A DNA stretch of 64,000 bases from DATEDA01 sp963820965 (GTDB lineage: Bacteria; Pseudomonadota; Gammaproteobacteria; Burkholderiales; SG8-39). Every line of letters begins with the position of its first letter. Within the stretch, counting starts at the first letter, position 1. The position numbers and the translations under genes are program-made. The DNA lies in assembly GCA_963820965.1 (NCBI GenBank), contig CAWGCC010000017.1:120168-184167 (forward strand), written 5' to 3'. This document shows, piece by piece, positions 25,633-36,276 of this stretch. The notes beneath the pieces are model-generated. The model was given only the letters and a program-made list of their open reading frames with translations, was not told the origin of the DNA and searched no databases.

Positions 25633-27085
25633 CTAGAACGATCCGAACGCGGAGCCGAGGACGATCACCGCCACCAGCGCGAGGATCGGGCCGACGATCC
25701 CGGCCATCACGATGTCGAAATAGCTCTTGCCGTGCGTCGAGCCGCAGACCGCGAGGAGCGTCACCACCGCGCCGTTGTGCGGCAGGCTGTCGAGCGTGCC
25801 GGCGCCGATCACCGCGACCCGGTGCAGCAGCGCCGGATCGATGCCGAGCTCCGCGGCGAGCTGCATGTAGGTGCCGCCGAGCGCATCGAGCGCGATCGTC
25901 AGGCCGCCCGATGCGGAACCGGTCAGCGCGGCGAGAATGTTGGTCGACACGGCGAGCGATACGAGCGGCCCGCCGCCGATCGACAGCACCCAGTCGCGCA
26001 CGACCGCGAACGCCGGCATCGCCGCCACGACGGCGCCGAACCCGACCAGGCTTGCCACGCTGAGCACCGGCAGCACGGAGGCGTTGGCGCCGGCGTCGAC
26101 CGTTTCGCGCAGGCTCGCGAGCCGCCCGCGGTTGAGCAGGACGAGCACCACGATCGCGGACGCAAGCGCCACGACGACGGACCACACGCCGCTCACCGAC
26201 GAGATCGAGATCCCGCCCCATCGCTCCTCGGCGAGGAAGCTGGCGTCGAGGCGCGGCAGCACCGCGAGCGACATCACGAGATTGACGAGCACGACCACCA
26301 CGAGCGGCAGTATCGCCACGAGCACGCCGGGGGCCGCGTCGCTCACGCGGCCGCGATGCACCTCCGGCGGATCGAACGAGCTCGCGGTCGTCGCGCGTTC
26401 GCGCACGAGCGGATCCTCGGCGGCGGCATCGACGGCCACGGCCGTGTCCCCGTAGCCCTCACCCTTGCGGCGGGCAGCGGCCTCCGCGCGCCGGAGCCAC
26501 CACAAGCCGAAGGCGAGCATGATCGCGGCCGCGATCACGCCCAGGCCGGGCGCAGCGAAGGCCGTGGTGCCGAAGAATGGCATCGGGATCGCGTTCTGGA
26601 TCGCCGGCGTTCCCGGCAACGCGGTCATCGTGAACGTCGAGGTGCCGAGCGCGATCGCCGCCGGCATGAGGCGGCCCGGGATGTCCGCGGCGCGGAACAG
26701 CGCCTGCGCCATCGGCCCGAGGACGAAGAACGCAACGAAGAGGCTCACGCCGCCGTAGGTGACCAGCGCGCCGGCAAGCACGACCGCCAGCACCGCCCGC
26801 TGGGCGCCGAGCTTCTCGGTCATGAACCGTGCGATCGCCGACACCGAGCCGCTGTCTTCCATGAGCTTCCCGAAGAGCGCGCCGAGCAGGAACAGCGGGA
26901 AGAACGACGCGAGAAAGCCGGCCGCGGAACCCATGAACGTCTGCGTCCAGTGCGCGAGCAGCGGTTCTCCCGCCGCGAGCTGCGGCGATCAGCCCCGCCG
27001 CCGGCGCGAGCACGAGCACGCTCCAGCCGCGGAACGAGAGCCAGACGAGCGCCCCGAGGCCGAGCAGGATGCCTGCCAACCCCAT
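25633..27085 (-). CDS. GntP family permease, interrupted by one frameshift
   Basis: The ATG at 27085 starts helix 1 (GILLGLGALVWLSFRGWS). An extra base near 26981 breaks the frame; after its removal the sequence continues LAAGEPLLAHWTQTFMGSAA and runs on unbroken to 25633. The whole is about 484 residues with 12 or more helices. TYGGVSLFVAFFVLGP, TALPGTPAIQN and the end segment LDSLPHNGAVVTLL are GntP signatures. Members take up gluconate or other organic acids with protons. It starts 5 bases after the end of the upstream patatin gene, so the two are co-transcribed. Confidence 0.85.
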
Positions 27086-27090
27086 GACCG

Positions 27091-28113
27091 CTAGATGCCT
27101 TCCAGGTATGCGTCGATGTCGAGGGTCGAGCGCACGCCGAGGGCCGCCCCGTGCTGCTCGAGGAACGCGGTTGCCGCGCGGCGTCCCTCGTCGCGCAGCA
27201 TGCAGAAGAACTCCCACTCGGCGAGGAGCTTGGAGGAGTAGCCGAGGTCGATCATGGCATCGCTCGCGATGCGGTGGACGCGCATCTTCGCCCAGACGGC
27301 GCCCTCGCCCGTGCCGGGATCGGCGACCTGCCGCAGCAACGCGGCCGCGCGGAACTCCTTGATCAGCGTCGCGTTGAAGGCGATCTCGTTCAGGCGGTTG
27401 TGGATCTCGCGCGCCGTCTTCGGCGTGCCCGGCCGCTCGATCGGGTTGATCTGCACCAGGATCGTGTCCGACGCCGAGCACTCCCGGATCAGCGGCGACA
27501 TGGACGGGTTGCCGGAGTAGCCGCCGTCCCAGTACGCTTCGCCGTCGATTTCGACGGCCTGGAACATCGTCGGCAGGCACGCCGAGGCGAGCAGCACGTC
27601 GGGTGTGAGATCGGCGTTGCGGAACACGCGGCCGCGGCCCGTGCGCACGTTGGTCGCGGTGACGAAGAGCTTGATCGGCGCCGCGGCGAGCCGGTCGAAA
27701 CGGACGCTGTCGCTCAGGATCTGGGTCAGCGGGTTCGAGCCGAAGGGGTTGGTGTCGTACGGCGAGAGCACCCGCGCCGCGATGTCCAGGACCGCGAACA
27801 CCGGGGAATAGTCGAGCGTCCAGCGGCCGGTCAGGATCTCGAGCGGGCCGCGGCGCAACGGGCTGAGCAGCGCCGCATCCGATACGCGCTTCCAGAATTG
27901 CTCGAGCGCGACCCGCGCCTGCGGCGGCCCGCCCTCGGTCAGCCCGTCGGTCATCACCACCGCGTTCATCGCGCCGGCCGAGGTGCCGGAGATGCCGTCG
28001 AAGCGGAGCCAGGTCTCCTCGAGCAGCCGGTCGAGGACGCCCCACGTGAACGCGCCGTGCGCGCCGCCGCCCTGCAGTCCGAGATCGACCGAAACGGGAT
28101 CGCGATTCATCAT
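27091..28113 (-). CDS. Patatin-like phospholipase, cytoplasmic type
   Basis: The 340-residue product has no signal peptide. The patatin elements are complete: LQGGGAHGAFTWG for the oxyanion hole, GTSAGAMNA with the catalytic Ser, and YWDGGYSGNP with the catalytic Asp. GGAGGTC precedes two adjacent ATGs (28113 and 28110); the second has the better spacing. The C-terminal 100 residues are helical. It is followed directly by the GntP permease. Such patatin-permease pairs occur near hydroxybutyrate metabolism in some proteobacteria, so an organic-acid or polyhydroxybutyrate link is possible but unproven. Confidence 0.87.
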   Translation of the reverse strand: MMNRDPVSVDLGLQGGGAHGAFTWGVLDRLLEETWLRFDGISGTSAGAMNAVVMTDGLTEGGPPQARVALEQFWKRVSDAALLSPLRRGPLEILTGRWTLDYSPVFAVLDIAARVLSPYDTNPFGSNPLTQILSDSVRFDRLAAAPIKLFVTATNVRTGRGRVFRNADLTPDVLLASACLPTMFQAVEIDGEAYWDGGYSGNPSMSPLIRECSASDTILVQINPIERPGTPKTAREIHNRLNEIAFNATLIKEFRAAALLRQVADPGTGEGAVWAKMRVHRIASDAMIDLGYSSKLLAEWEFFCMLRDEGRRAATAFLEQHGAALGVRSTLDIDAYLEGI

Positions 28114-28329
28114 GACCTCCGACCGGATGTTGGTTGTCGCCGCACGAACGCGCCGCCCGGTTGCTGGCGCGCCCGAAGGTGTCGTTGCCGAGGCGCCGCG
28201 TCAGCGGCTGACTGGGTCAAGCGAGCGCCTTTGCCTTGAGCCACGCGTGCCAGAAATTGCTCACTTCATCTCTCCCTGTGTCAAGCGACGCCCGGACGCT
28301 GCGGCGTCAGGCTACAACTGTGATAGCAA

Positions 28330-28554
28330 TCACCCCGGGCGCTGATTCGCGCCGCGTACCCAGCTCCGAAGGAGCGCGAGAACGAACCCGCCGGTGAGCA
28401 TCCCAAGGAGGTAGACCAAGAGGACCAGGACGGAGACCGGCAGCGTGAAGCTGGACGTGGCGAGCGAGACCGTCACGGTCTCGAGATTCTGAAACTTGAA
28501 CAGTAGAACGATAGCGGTGAACACGACAATCAGCGCGATGTAAACGTATCTCAT
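28330..28554 (-). CDS. LapA-like (DUF1049) membrane protein
   Basis: The 74-residue product has two helices (residues about 4-21 and 40-63) with the motif FKFQNLETVTVSLATSSFTLPV between them and a basic C-terminus. This fits the LapA domain family (lipopolysaccharide assembly protein A). The ATG at 28554 is preceded by an AG-rich stretch. The 200 bases upstream and the 215 bases downstream contain no recognisable gene. Confidence 0.8.
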   Translation of the reverse strand: MRYVYIALIVVFTAIVLLFKFQNLETVTVSLATSSFTLPVSVLVLLVYLLGMLTGGFVLALLRSWVRGANQRPG

Positions 28555-28756
28555 CGGTGCTTTCTCCCTGGACGCCGGACGTCGGAGGTCGGAAAACGTC
28601 CTGGTGCGCGAACCGCGAGCTCGAGTTTCGATCCCGATGCGCCGCCGGAATTGTAGTCCACCCACGCCCCCCCGTCGTCTCATCAACGAAACGCTCGACT
28701 TCTTGCGCCCATGCGAGCAAGAGGATCGTCGATCGCCACACGCGGGCCGCGTCGCC

Positions 28757-31700
28757 TTACCGCCCCGGGTTCGCGCATATGTCACGCCCGTCTCCCGGAA
28801 CGCGCTCGCCGACGAGCCTCTGGATCGGCACGACTATCGGCGAGGTCACCCATCGGGCCGCGGTGCCGAGCGCATCGGCCGGGCGCACGCCGAAGCGGTA
28901 GTCATCGAACGTCCCGCTGACCTCGACCGGCGTCGCGAGACTGAAGAACTGCGGCACCTTGGCGCGCGGCACGAAGCGCAGGTGGACCTCGCTCGTCCCC
29001 AAATCAGCCCTGCCGCTGCCTTCGGTGCGAGTGTTGATCGTGTCGATCACCAGCCGTCGCGACCGCAGCTTGCCCTGCTCGAGGTCGAACTGGCCCACTA
29101 TGCAATTCATCGGGGAGGCGCTGACGTCGATGATCGGCAGAAGCCGGAACAGCAGGTTAACCGACCATAGGTCGAATACGCCGCCGGTCAGCTCTTTTGG
29201 CCACACCGCGAAGTCGAGCACTCCGGACCCGGTCGCGAGCGCAGCGGAGAGCCGCGGCGCCGTCGCGTCGAGACGGAGATCCAGGCTGACCGCGCCGTCG
29301 AGATCCGAGCCGGGACGGATGCGGCGCGCGAGCATACCGTAATCGAAGCGATCGACCTTGACGCGCGCGTCGACGAGCACGTCGCGCTCGCGCGGCTCGT
29401 AGGCGAGCGAGCCCCGCGCAGTGCCGGCAGGGCTTTCGACCTCGACCGGCCCGATCGTCGCGCGGCCGTTGGCCACGGCGGTAACGAACCGGCCGCGCCC
29501 GAGCTCGTCCTTGCCCGAGACGACCCGCTTCACCGCCACGTCGACGGCCGCGTTGCCCATGCGCAGGAGCTCGCGGCTGAAAATTGCATGGACCCTGCGG
29601 GCGCCGCCGGCGACGGCCTGGCGGGCCGACTCGACGGTCATCGGACTCCCCGGGCCGGTTCGCTCGCCGAACGGGGACCAGTCGCCGACCGGAAAGTCGT
29701 CGAGCTGGATGCGCTCCGCGGCGAGCGAGACGTCGAGCTTCGGCGGCGCGCGGGCGGTGTCGAGCGAGCCTTTGCCTTCGAGCACGCTCTCGCCGAGCTC
29801 GAGCCGCATCGCACTGACCTCGTAGCCGCGCTTCGGGAAGCGCAGTCGCGCGGTGAGCGCGTACGGTCCCCACGGCGGCAGCGACGTTTCGACCAGGTCG
29901 TCGAGCCCGCTCAAGCGCTCGCCGGTCAACGCGAGCGTCAGCGCGACGTCGGGATTCCGTGCCGGCACGGCGGTGCCGCTGATCGCGAGCTTCGCCACGG
30001 GAGTTTCCGCGGTGAGCGAGAACGGCAGGCGCTCGGCCGGCGCGAAGAACTCGCGCAGCCGTCCTGCCTGTGCCTTGAGCGCGACCGGCGTGGCGCCGAT
30101 CTTCCCGGTGATCGAGGCCGTGACCGGCGCGCCGGCGTTCGCGCGTACCTCGCCCGCATCGATCGCGAAGCGGAGCCGCGCCCGGGTGTTGGCATCGCGG
30201 AAGTCGAGCGTCCCCGACTCGATGCTGGCGACGAACGACGACTGCTCCAGGACGTCGCCCAGCCGGCGCTCGCGGATGTCGGCATACACCCGCAACGTGC
30301 CGATGCGGGACTCGATGTCCCGCGCCACGCGCAGCCGCCGCAGCATCGGTCCGACGTCGACGTCGTCGCCCGCAACCCAGAGCGAGGCGGTGGGCGCATC
30401 GCCGCGCGCGTCGAGCGCGAGCGCCCCGACGAGCGCATTGCGCTCCACGCGGAACGAGAACGGCGAGGGGGTGAGCTCGCCGCCCCGCATCCGCCCCTGG
30501 AACGCGACGTCCGTCAGCTCCAGCGGCAGGCCGTCCACGCGCTTCACCCGCACGTCGACATCCGAGTCGGCGAAGTCGAGCGACTCGGGGAGAATCGGAA
30601 TCTCGAGGACCGCGAGCGCGGCCGTCCCGGGCGAGGTCGCGAGCGCCTTCAGCTCGGCAGGCGCGAGCAGTTCGGCGATGAGGTTCGCCTGGACGATCGA
30701 CTTAGGGGCGAGCGGGCTGCCACGCCACGTCGCCGGTGATCGACGTGCGGCCGAAGAGAAGCGACCCGCCGGTGAGCGATGCATGGCGGCGCCGCAGGTG
30801 CACGGTCCCCTTGAGCGCGACGCGCGCCTCGCTCGCCGACGAGAAACCGAGCCAGGGCGTGAGCTCCCGGGCGCGCGGCGCGGTGACATCGAATGCGATT
30901 TCTGGACCGGTGGCGTCGCCCGGCTCGGCCAGCGTGCCCGACAGTCGCGCGCGCACGCTCCCGCTCGTGCCATCGAAGCCGAACGGCGTTCGCCGTTCGC
31001 GCAGGATCCGCTCGACGGTTCCGGCCCGGAAGGTCCCGTCGAACGCCTTGCCGCGCAGGCTGCCGCGCAAGCGTCCGGCGATGGTCCGGCCGCGCGGCTG
31101 CGTCACCTCGGCCGCATCGAGCTGCATCGCTATCGGCCTTCCGCCGGCGAAGTTGCCGTAGGTGAGCCGCGCGCCTTCGATCGTGATGCGCCCCTCGAGG
31201 TCGCGCGCGAGCTCACCCGGGCTGTTCCCTCGGGCGTCGAGCGCCACTTCGAACCGGCGCACGTTGCCCGCCACGTACGGCACGTCGAACACCAGCTCGG
31301 CGAGACCGCCGACCGGAGACTCGCGCGCGACGAGGTGCGCGCGCAGCCGCGGCGGCGCGGTGGTCCCCTCGGCGGCAATGTCGCCTTCGAAGCGCGCACC
31401 GGCGATCGTCACCGCGAGCGGCGCGGCGAGCTTGCCGGCGTCGATGCGAAGGCGGGCGCTCAAGTCGCGCACGTCGCCCGGCACGCCCGCCCAGTGCGCG
31501 ACGCTCAGCTGTACGTCGGCACCGACGAGCGCCAGCCGCTTCAGGTCGAGGTCGGTGCGTTCGAGATCGCCGAAGGCTTCGGCAAGCGTCTCCACCTCCT
31601 CTGCCTCCGCACCGGGTGCGCGGGGAAAAAACGGGCGCAGATCGAGCTCGGGAATCGCCAGCCGGCCGGCGAGCTTCGGGCGTGCGCCGCTCGCATCAAA

Positions 31701-32627
31701 GGCGAGATCGCCCGAAACCGCGGTGGCTCCGATTACAGCGTTCATCGAGTTCAGCGCGGCGGTGCCGGGCGCCACGTCGAGCTCGCCTGCGATTGCCGCT
31801 GCGCCAACGGGCGGCAACGCGACGTGCAACAGCCTTCCGACCTCGCGCACGTCTTCCGTACCGGCACCGAATGCCACCCGCAGCGCCGGGCGCTGGAGCG
31901 AACCGCTCAGAGTCCCGCTGGCGTGCAGCACCGTGCCGGGGAAGCGGAGCGTGAACTCGAACGGCCAGGGCTCCGCTCCCCCGAGAGCCGACAGCGGCGC
32001 GGCGGTCGCTTCGGCCGTGTACGGCAGCTGCTTGTCGACCATCCCGCGCGCCGAGAGGCGTGACGACTGATCCGCGCGCGCTTCGATGGCGAGCTCGGTG
32101 AGCTCGAAGCGGCGGGCGGCGCCCCCGCCGACGTAATCGATCAGCACCTTTTCGAGCGCGACGCGATGAACTTCCAGCCCCGACAGGTTGGAGGGCTCGC
32201 GCGCCGCCGCCATGTCCGTCGCGCGCGCGTCGAAGATCCAGTTGCCGCGCCCGTCGCTCGCGCGCGCGAGGCGGACGGCGACATCGCGGCCGTGCAGCTT
32301 GCGCACCCGCGTCTCGCGGCGCAGCAAGGGGAGGAGATCCACGTCCAAGCGCAGCTCGCCGACGCGTGCGAAATCGGGCGCGTCGAAGCCGGACGGGTTC
32401 GCGATGCGGAGGTCGCCGACGACAACGACGGGATGGAGCGAAAGGGTCAGCCGCGCGGGCCCCTCGAGGCGCACCTCGCGCCCGAGCGCGCGCGAGAGCG
32501 CCGCTGCGACCGGCTCGCGCCAGCGCTGCGCGTCGATACTGATGCCGATGAACGCGACCGCGGCAAGGGCGAGGACGACGAGCGCGACCAGCGCGGCGAG
32601 GAGTTTTACGGATAGGCGGAGCGACAA
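28757..32627 (-). CDS. AsmA family protein, interrupted by one frameshift
   Basis: The gene spans 3.9 kb and would encode about 1290 residues. A single N-terminal helix (residues about 7-30) anchors a very long periplasmic beta-rich region, as in AsmA/TamB-like bridges for lipid transport. The first part reads ISIDAQRWREPVAAALSRAL and LRIANPSGFDAPDFA, the AsmA N-domain. The last part reads GGVFDLWSVNLLFRLLPI and ends with a helix-like stretch. One extra base near 30718 splits it; GDVAW before and SPLAPKSIVQANLI after join smoothly. It diverges from the SDR gene across about 230 bases. Confidence 0.82.
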
Positions 32628-32855
32628 GTCGCGCGGTGGAGGGGCGGCGGCGGCGCGATTCTATAGCGCATGCCACCGACCGCTCGCCGGAACGCGAACG
32701 GACGATCCAGCCCGGGGGGCGCTCGGATCCGGCTCGCGGGGTTCCGGATCAGGATGTGCTCGACCTGTTGCGCGGGGCATGACATCGCGGAGGAACTCCC
32801 GTTCCGCGATGACGGTGGCCCTGCTACGCTGAACGTGAGACGCTCGACTGACCGG

Positions 32856-33542
32856 ATGAAGACTGCTCTCATCACCGGCGGGAATCGCGGCATCGGCCTC
32901 GCCGTCGCGGCGGGCCTCGCCGCGGCGGGCCTGCGCGTGATCATCGGGAGCCGGACGCTGAAGGACGGCGCCGACGCTGCGGCGGCGCTCGAGGCGAAGG
33001 GCGCTCAGGCGCGCGCGCTCCAGCTCGACGTCGCCGAGCCCGCGTCGATCGACGCCGCGGTCGCGGCGCTGACGCGCGACCGGCTCGACATCGACGTGCT
33101 GGTGAACAACGCCGGAATCTACGTCACCGGCGGCAGCTTCGAAGTGCCGATGCAGGCCGTGCGCGACTCGATGGAGGTCCACCTGTTCGGACCGCTCGCC
33201 CTGTGCCGGGCGCTGGTGCCGGGAATGGTCGAGCGCGGCTATGGCCGTGTCGCCAACGTCTCGTCGGGTTATGGCGCGTTCACCCGCGGCATGGGGCCCG
33301 ACACTGCCTACGCGATCTCGAAGGCGGCGCTGAACGCGCTCACGCTGAAGCTCTCGGGCGAGGTCAGCGGTGACGTCAAGATCAACGCCGGATGCCCCGG
33401 CTGGGTGCGCACTCGGATGGGCGGCAAGACGGCCCCGAGCTCGATCGAGCAGGGCGCCGACACGATCATCTGGCTCGCGACGCTGCCGGCCACCGGGCCG
33501 AACGGCGGATTCTTCCGCAACCGTCAAGCGATCCCGTGGTGA
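32856..33542 (+). CDS. Short-chain dehydrogenase/reductase
   Basis: The ATG at 32856 (MKTALITGGNRGIG) begins a 228-residue classical SDR; the frame is open upstream but carries no family sequence. The NAD(P) motif TGGNRGIG, the NNAG motif, Ser in VSSGYGAF and the YAISK catalytic Tyr-Lys are all present. The Arg after the glycine turn (GSRTLKDG) suggests NADP(H). CPGWVRTRMGG marks the substrate loop. Substrate is unknown. The gene stands alone; 256 bases without a gene follow before pcm, with a less GC-rich stretch (33740-33798) likely to hold the pcm promoter. Confidence 0.88.
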   Translation: MKTALITGGNRGIGLAVAAGLAAAGLRVIIGSRTLKDGADAAAALEAKGAQARALQLDVAEPASIDAAVAALTRDRLDIDVLVNNAGIYVTGGSFEVPMQAVRDSMEVHLFGPLALCRALVPGMVERGYGRVANVSSGYGAFTRGMGPDTAYAISKAALNALTLKLSGEVSGDVKINAGCPGWVRTRMGGKTAPSSIEQGADTIIWLATLPATGPNGGFFRNRQAIPW

Positions 33543-33798
33543 AACGAAGGTGCCGCCAACGCGGAGGCCCGCACCTGGGCAGTCGAACGGCGCAGGCGCG
33601 GAATGCCTTTCCACCGGCGGTCGATGGAGGGCTCGACCGGCGCCCCGCTCGATGCGACCATCCGCATGCTGCGGCTCCCGGCGGAAGCTGCCGTCGTGGT
33701 GCAGCGGAAATGCTGGGCTGGTACCCGGGTAAAGGGCTTTGCACGCCCTGAAAATCAGTGATCTAATCTGTACTTAGGGGAAGTTTCTACTGAAAACT

Positions 33799-34452
33799 AT
33801 GAATATCGAGCAAGCACGCTTCAACATGGTCGAGCAGCAGATCCGGCCATGGGAGGTCCTGGACCAGGACGTGCTCGATCTGCTCTACGTCGTGCGGAGG
33901 GAAGAGTTCGTCCCCGACGCGTATCGCGCGCTCGCCTTCTCCGATCTCGAGATTCCGATCGGACACGGCGCGACGATGATGCAGCCCAAGGTCGAGGCCC
34001 GCATCCTGCAGGAAGTCGCGCCGAAAAAGCTCGACAAGGTGCTCGAGGTGGGCACGGGCTCGGGGTACATGGCCGCGCTCCTCGCGCACCGCGCGCGCCA
34101 CGTGCATTCGGTGGAGATCGTGCCCGAGCTCAAGAGCCTCGGCGAAGCCAACCTGCGGCTCGCCGGCGTCGCGAACGTCACCGTGGAGACGGGTGACGCG
34201 GCGCGCGGCTGGAGAAAGCACGCGCCCTACGACGTCATCGTGCTGACCGGGTCCACCCCGGAGCTGCCCGACGCCTTCCTCGCACAACTCGCGATCGGCG
34301 GCCGGCTCTTCGCCGTCGTCGGCGAGGCGCCGGTGATGGAAGCGCGGCTCGTGACTTGCGTCGGCCCCGGTTCCTTCAACACGATGGACCTCTTCGAGAC
34401 CGTACTCGCGCCGCTCGCGAACGCGCTCGAACGCGACAAGTTCGAATTCTAG
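33799..34452 (+). CDS. pcm: Protein-L-isoaspartate O-methyltransferase
   Basis: The 217-residue cytosolic enzyme methylates L-isoaspartyl residues in damaged proteins. GHGATMMQPKVEARIL is the family substrate-site motif, followed by VLEVGTGSGYMAALLA for S-adenosylmethionine. Its length is normal. It begins the run pcm, rhodanese, tolC, which converges on waaA-waaC, a gene order I know from betaproteobacteria. Confidence 0.92.
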   Translation: MNIEQARFNMVEQQIRPWEVLDQDVLDLLYVVRREEFVPDAYRALAFSDLEIPIGHGATMMQPKVEARILQEVAPKKLDKVLEVGTGSGYMAALLAHRARHVHSVEIVPELKSLGEANLRLAGVANVTVETGDAARGWRKHAPYDVIVLTGSTPELPDAFLAQLAIGGRLFAVVGEAPVMEARLVTCVGPGSFNTMDLFETVLAPLANALERDKFEF

Positions 34453-34490
34453 CGAGCGCCGTGGCTGCCGCCGCGCCGTACGGGGCCGAC

Positions 34491-34814
34491 ATGGAGAGAA
34501 TCACGTCGCAGCAGTTGAAGGCATGGCTCGACGATGCGAGCCGCGCGCGTCCGGTCCTGGTCGACGTCCGCGAGCCGTGGGAGCACGCGATCTGCGGCCT
34601 GCCGGGCGCGCTCCGGCTGCCGATGAACGAAGTGCCGGCGCGGGCCGGCGAGCTCGATCGGGGCGCGGACACGGTGGTGATCTGCCACCATGGGGCGCGG
34701 AGCTTCCAGGTTGGAATCTTCCTGGAGCGGCGCGGCTTCGGTCGCGTCTACAACCTCCTCGGCGGCGTGGACGCCTGGGCGCGCGAAGTCGATCCATCGA
34801 TGGCCGTCTATTGA
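34491..34814 (+). CDS. Single-domain rhodanese-like sulfurtransferase
   Basis: The ATG at 34491 (MERITSQQLKAWL) gives 107 residues, one rhodanese domain. The active-site loop VICHHGARS contains the catalytic Cys; VDVREPWEHAICGLPGA and LLGGVDAWARE are the usual flanking signatures. It probably moves sulfane sulfur in the cytoplasm. It lies 38 bases after pcm and 21 bases before tolC. Confidence 0.9.
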   Translation: MERITSQQLKAWLDDASRARPVLVDVREPWEHAICGLPGALRLPMNEVPARAGELDRGADTVVICHHGARSFQVGIFLERRGFGRVYNLLGGVDAWAREVDPSMAVY

Positions 34815-34835
34815 ACTTAACAAGGGCCACCCCAA

Positions 34836-36276
34836 ATGATGGCACCAACGCTCAAGGTCGCAATGCTCGCCGTCGGCGCCGCGCTCGCCGGCAACGCGGC
34901 CGCGATCGACTTCCTCCAAGCCTACCGGCTCGCGCGCCAGAACGACGCCACGTTCGCCGCGGCGCGCGCGGGCCTCGAGGCGGGGCTCGAGAAGCTGCCC
35001 CAGGGGCGGGCGCTGCTTCTGCCGGTGATCAACGGCGACGGCGAACACGAACTGGAACGACGCCCGGAACGTGACCGGCAACAAGGACATCAGCTTCAAC
35101 TCGAACGGCTTCAACATCACCCTCACGCAGCCGCTGTTCCGCTGGCAGAACCTCGTCCAGTACCAGCAGTCGCAGTACCAGGTTCTGCAGTCGGAGGCGC
35201 AGTTCGGGCAGGCGACCCAGGACCTGGTCGTGCGCGTCGCGCAGGCCTACTTCGACGTGCTCGCGGCGCAGGACAACCTCGAGTTCACCAAGTCGAACAA
35301 GATCTCGATCGCCGAGCAGCTCGCCCAGGCGAAGCGCAACTTCGAGGTCGGCACGGCGACCATCACCGACACCAACGAAGCGCAGGCGCGCTTCGATCTC
35401 GCGGGCGCGCAGGAGATCGCGGGCCTGAACGCGCTCGAGGTCGCGGTGCGCGCGCTGGAGCAGATCATCGGCGAGGTGCCGGACAAGCTCACGCCGCTGA
35501 AGGCGGTCGCCATGACGACGCCGGTGCCCAACGTCATGGACGAGTGGGCGAATGCGGCCCGCGCGAACAATCTCGTGGTGCGCGGCAACGAGGCGGGGCT
35601 CGAGATCGCCACGCGCGAGGTCGACCGGGCGCGCACGGGACACTACCCGTCGCTCGATGCCGTCGCGAGCTATCAGGAAGCCACCACCCTGAACCCGGCG
35701 GCGGCGTTCGCGGGGAGCCGACGTCCCGCGCGCCGAGGTTCAGCAGAGCGCGATCGGATTGCAGTTGACCGTGCCGATCTTCGCCGGCGGGTCGGTGCTG
35801 TCGCGCACGCGCGAGGCCGTGGCGCTCAAGGAGCGGGCGCGGCAGGACCTCGAGGCGAGCAGGCGCGCCGCCGAGTTCAACGCGCGCCAGTCGTACCTCA
35901 ACGTCACCAACGGGCTCGCGCAGGTCAAGGCGCTCGAGCAGGCGCTCGTCTCGAGCGAGGTTGCGCTGCAGTCGAACCGGGTCGGCTACGAAGTCGGCGT
36001 GCGGATCAACATCGACGTGCTGAACTCGCAGCAGCAGGTCTTCCAGACCAAGCGGGACCTCGCGCGCGCCCGTTACGACACGATCCTGAACGGGCTGCGG
36101 CTCAAGTCGGCCGCCGGGTCGCTCACCGAATCCGACGTCGAGCTGGTCAACGGGCTGCTCGGGTTCGAGCCCGGGGACGCCGCCAGCGCCGGTGCCGAGC
36201 GGGCCGACGAAGCCGCCGGCATAGCGTTGGACCAGCCGCCGGCGGCGAGCCCGCCCCCGCGCCGAAGCAGGACTGA
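34836..36276 (+). CDS. tolC: TolC family outer-membrane efflux protein, several frameshifts
   Basis: The signal peptide (ending near NAAAIDF) leads into the TolC N-terminus (LQAYRLARQNDATFAAA). The frame changes near 35041 and 35719, each by one extra base, and probably once more near 36255 in a C-rich run. With these corrected the order is INGD, ANTNWNDARNVTGN, FNITLTQPLFRW, the coiled-coil helices (VRVAQAYFDVLAAQDNLEF), then AIGLQLTVPIFAGGSV and VGVRINIDVLNSQQQVF. That is a full TolC of about 480 residues. It forms the outer-membrane channel of efflux and type I secretion systems. The TGA abuts the waaA stop within TGATCA. Confidence 0.85.

Noticed and set aside
26459..28045. 528-codon minus-strand frame spanning the patatin and GntP genes
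   Set aside because: Only the stretch encoding the true GntP N-terminus (27085 to about 26981) is real; the rest is an alternate frame of the patatin and permease genes.
28217..28264. 15-codon frame with GTG start and GGGAGAG upstream, between the patatin and lapA
   Set aside because: It is too short to judge, has no recognisable family and no partner gene; chance cannot be excluded.
34836..36276. tolC as a true pseudogene
   Set aside because: All pieces are well conserved and single-base corrections restore a complete protein; together with the insertion bias elsewhere, sequence error is more likely.
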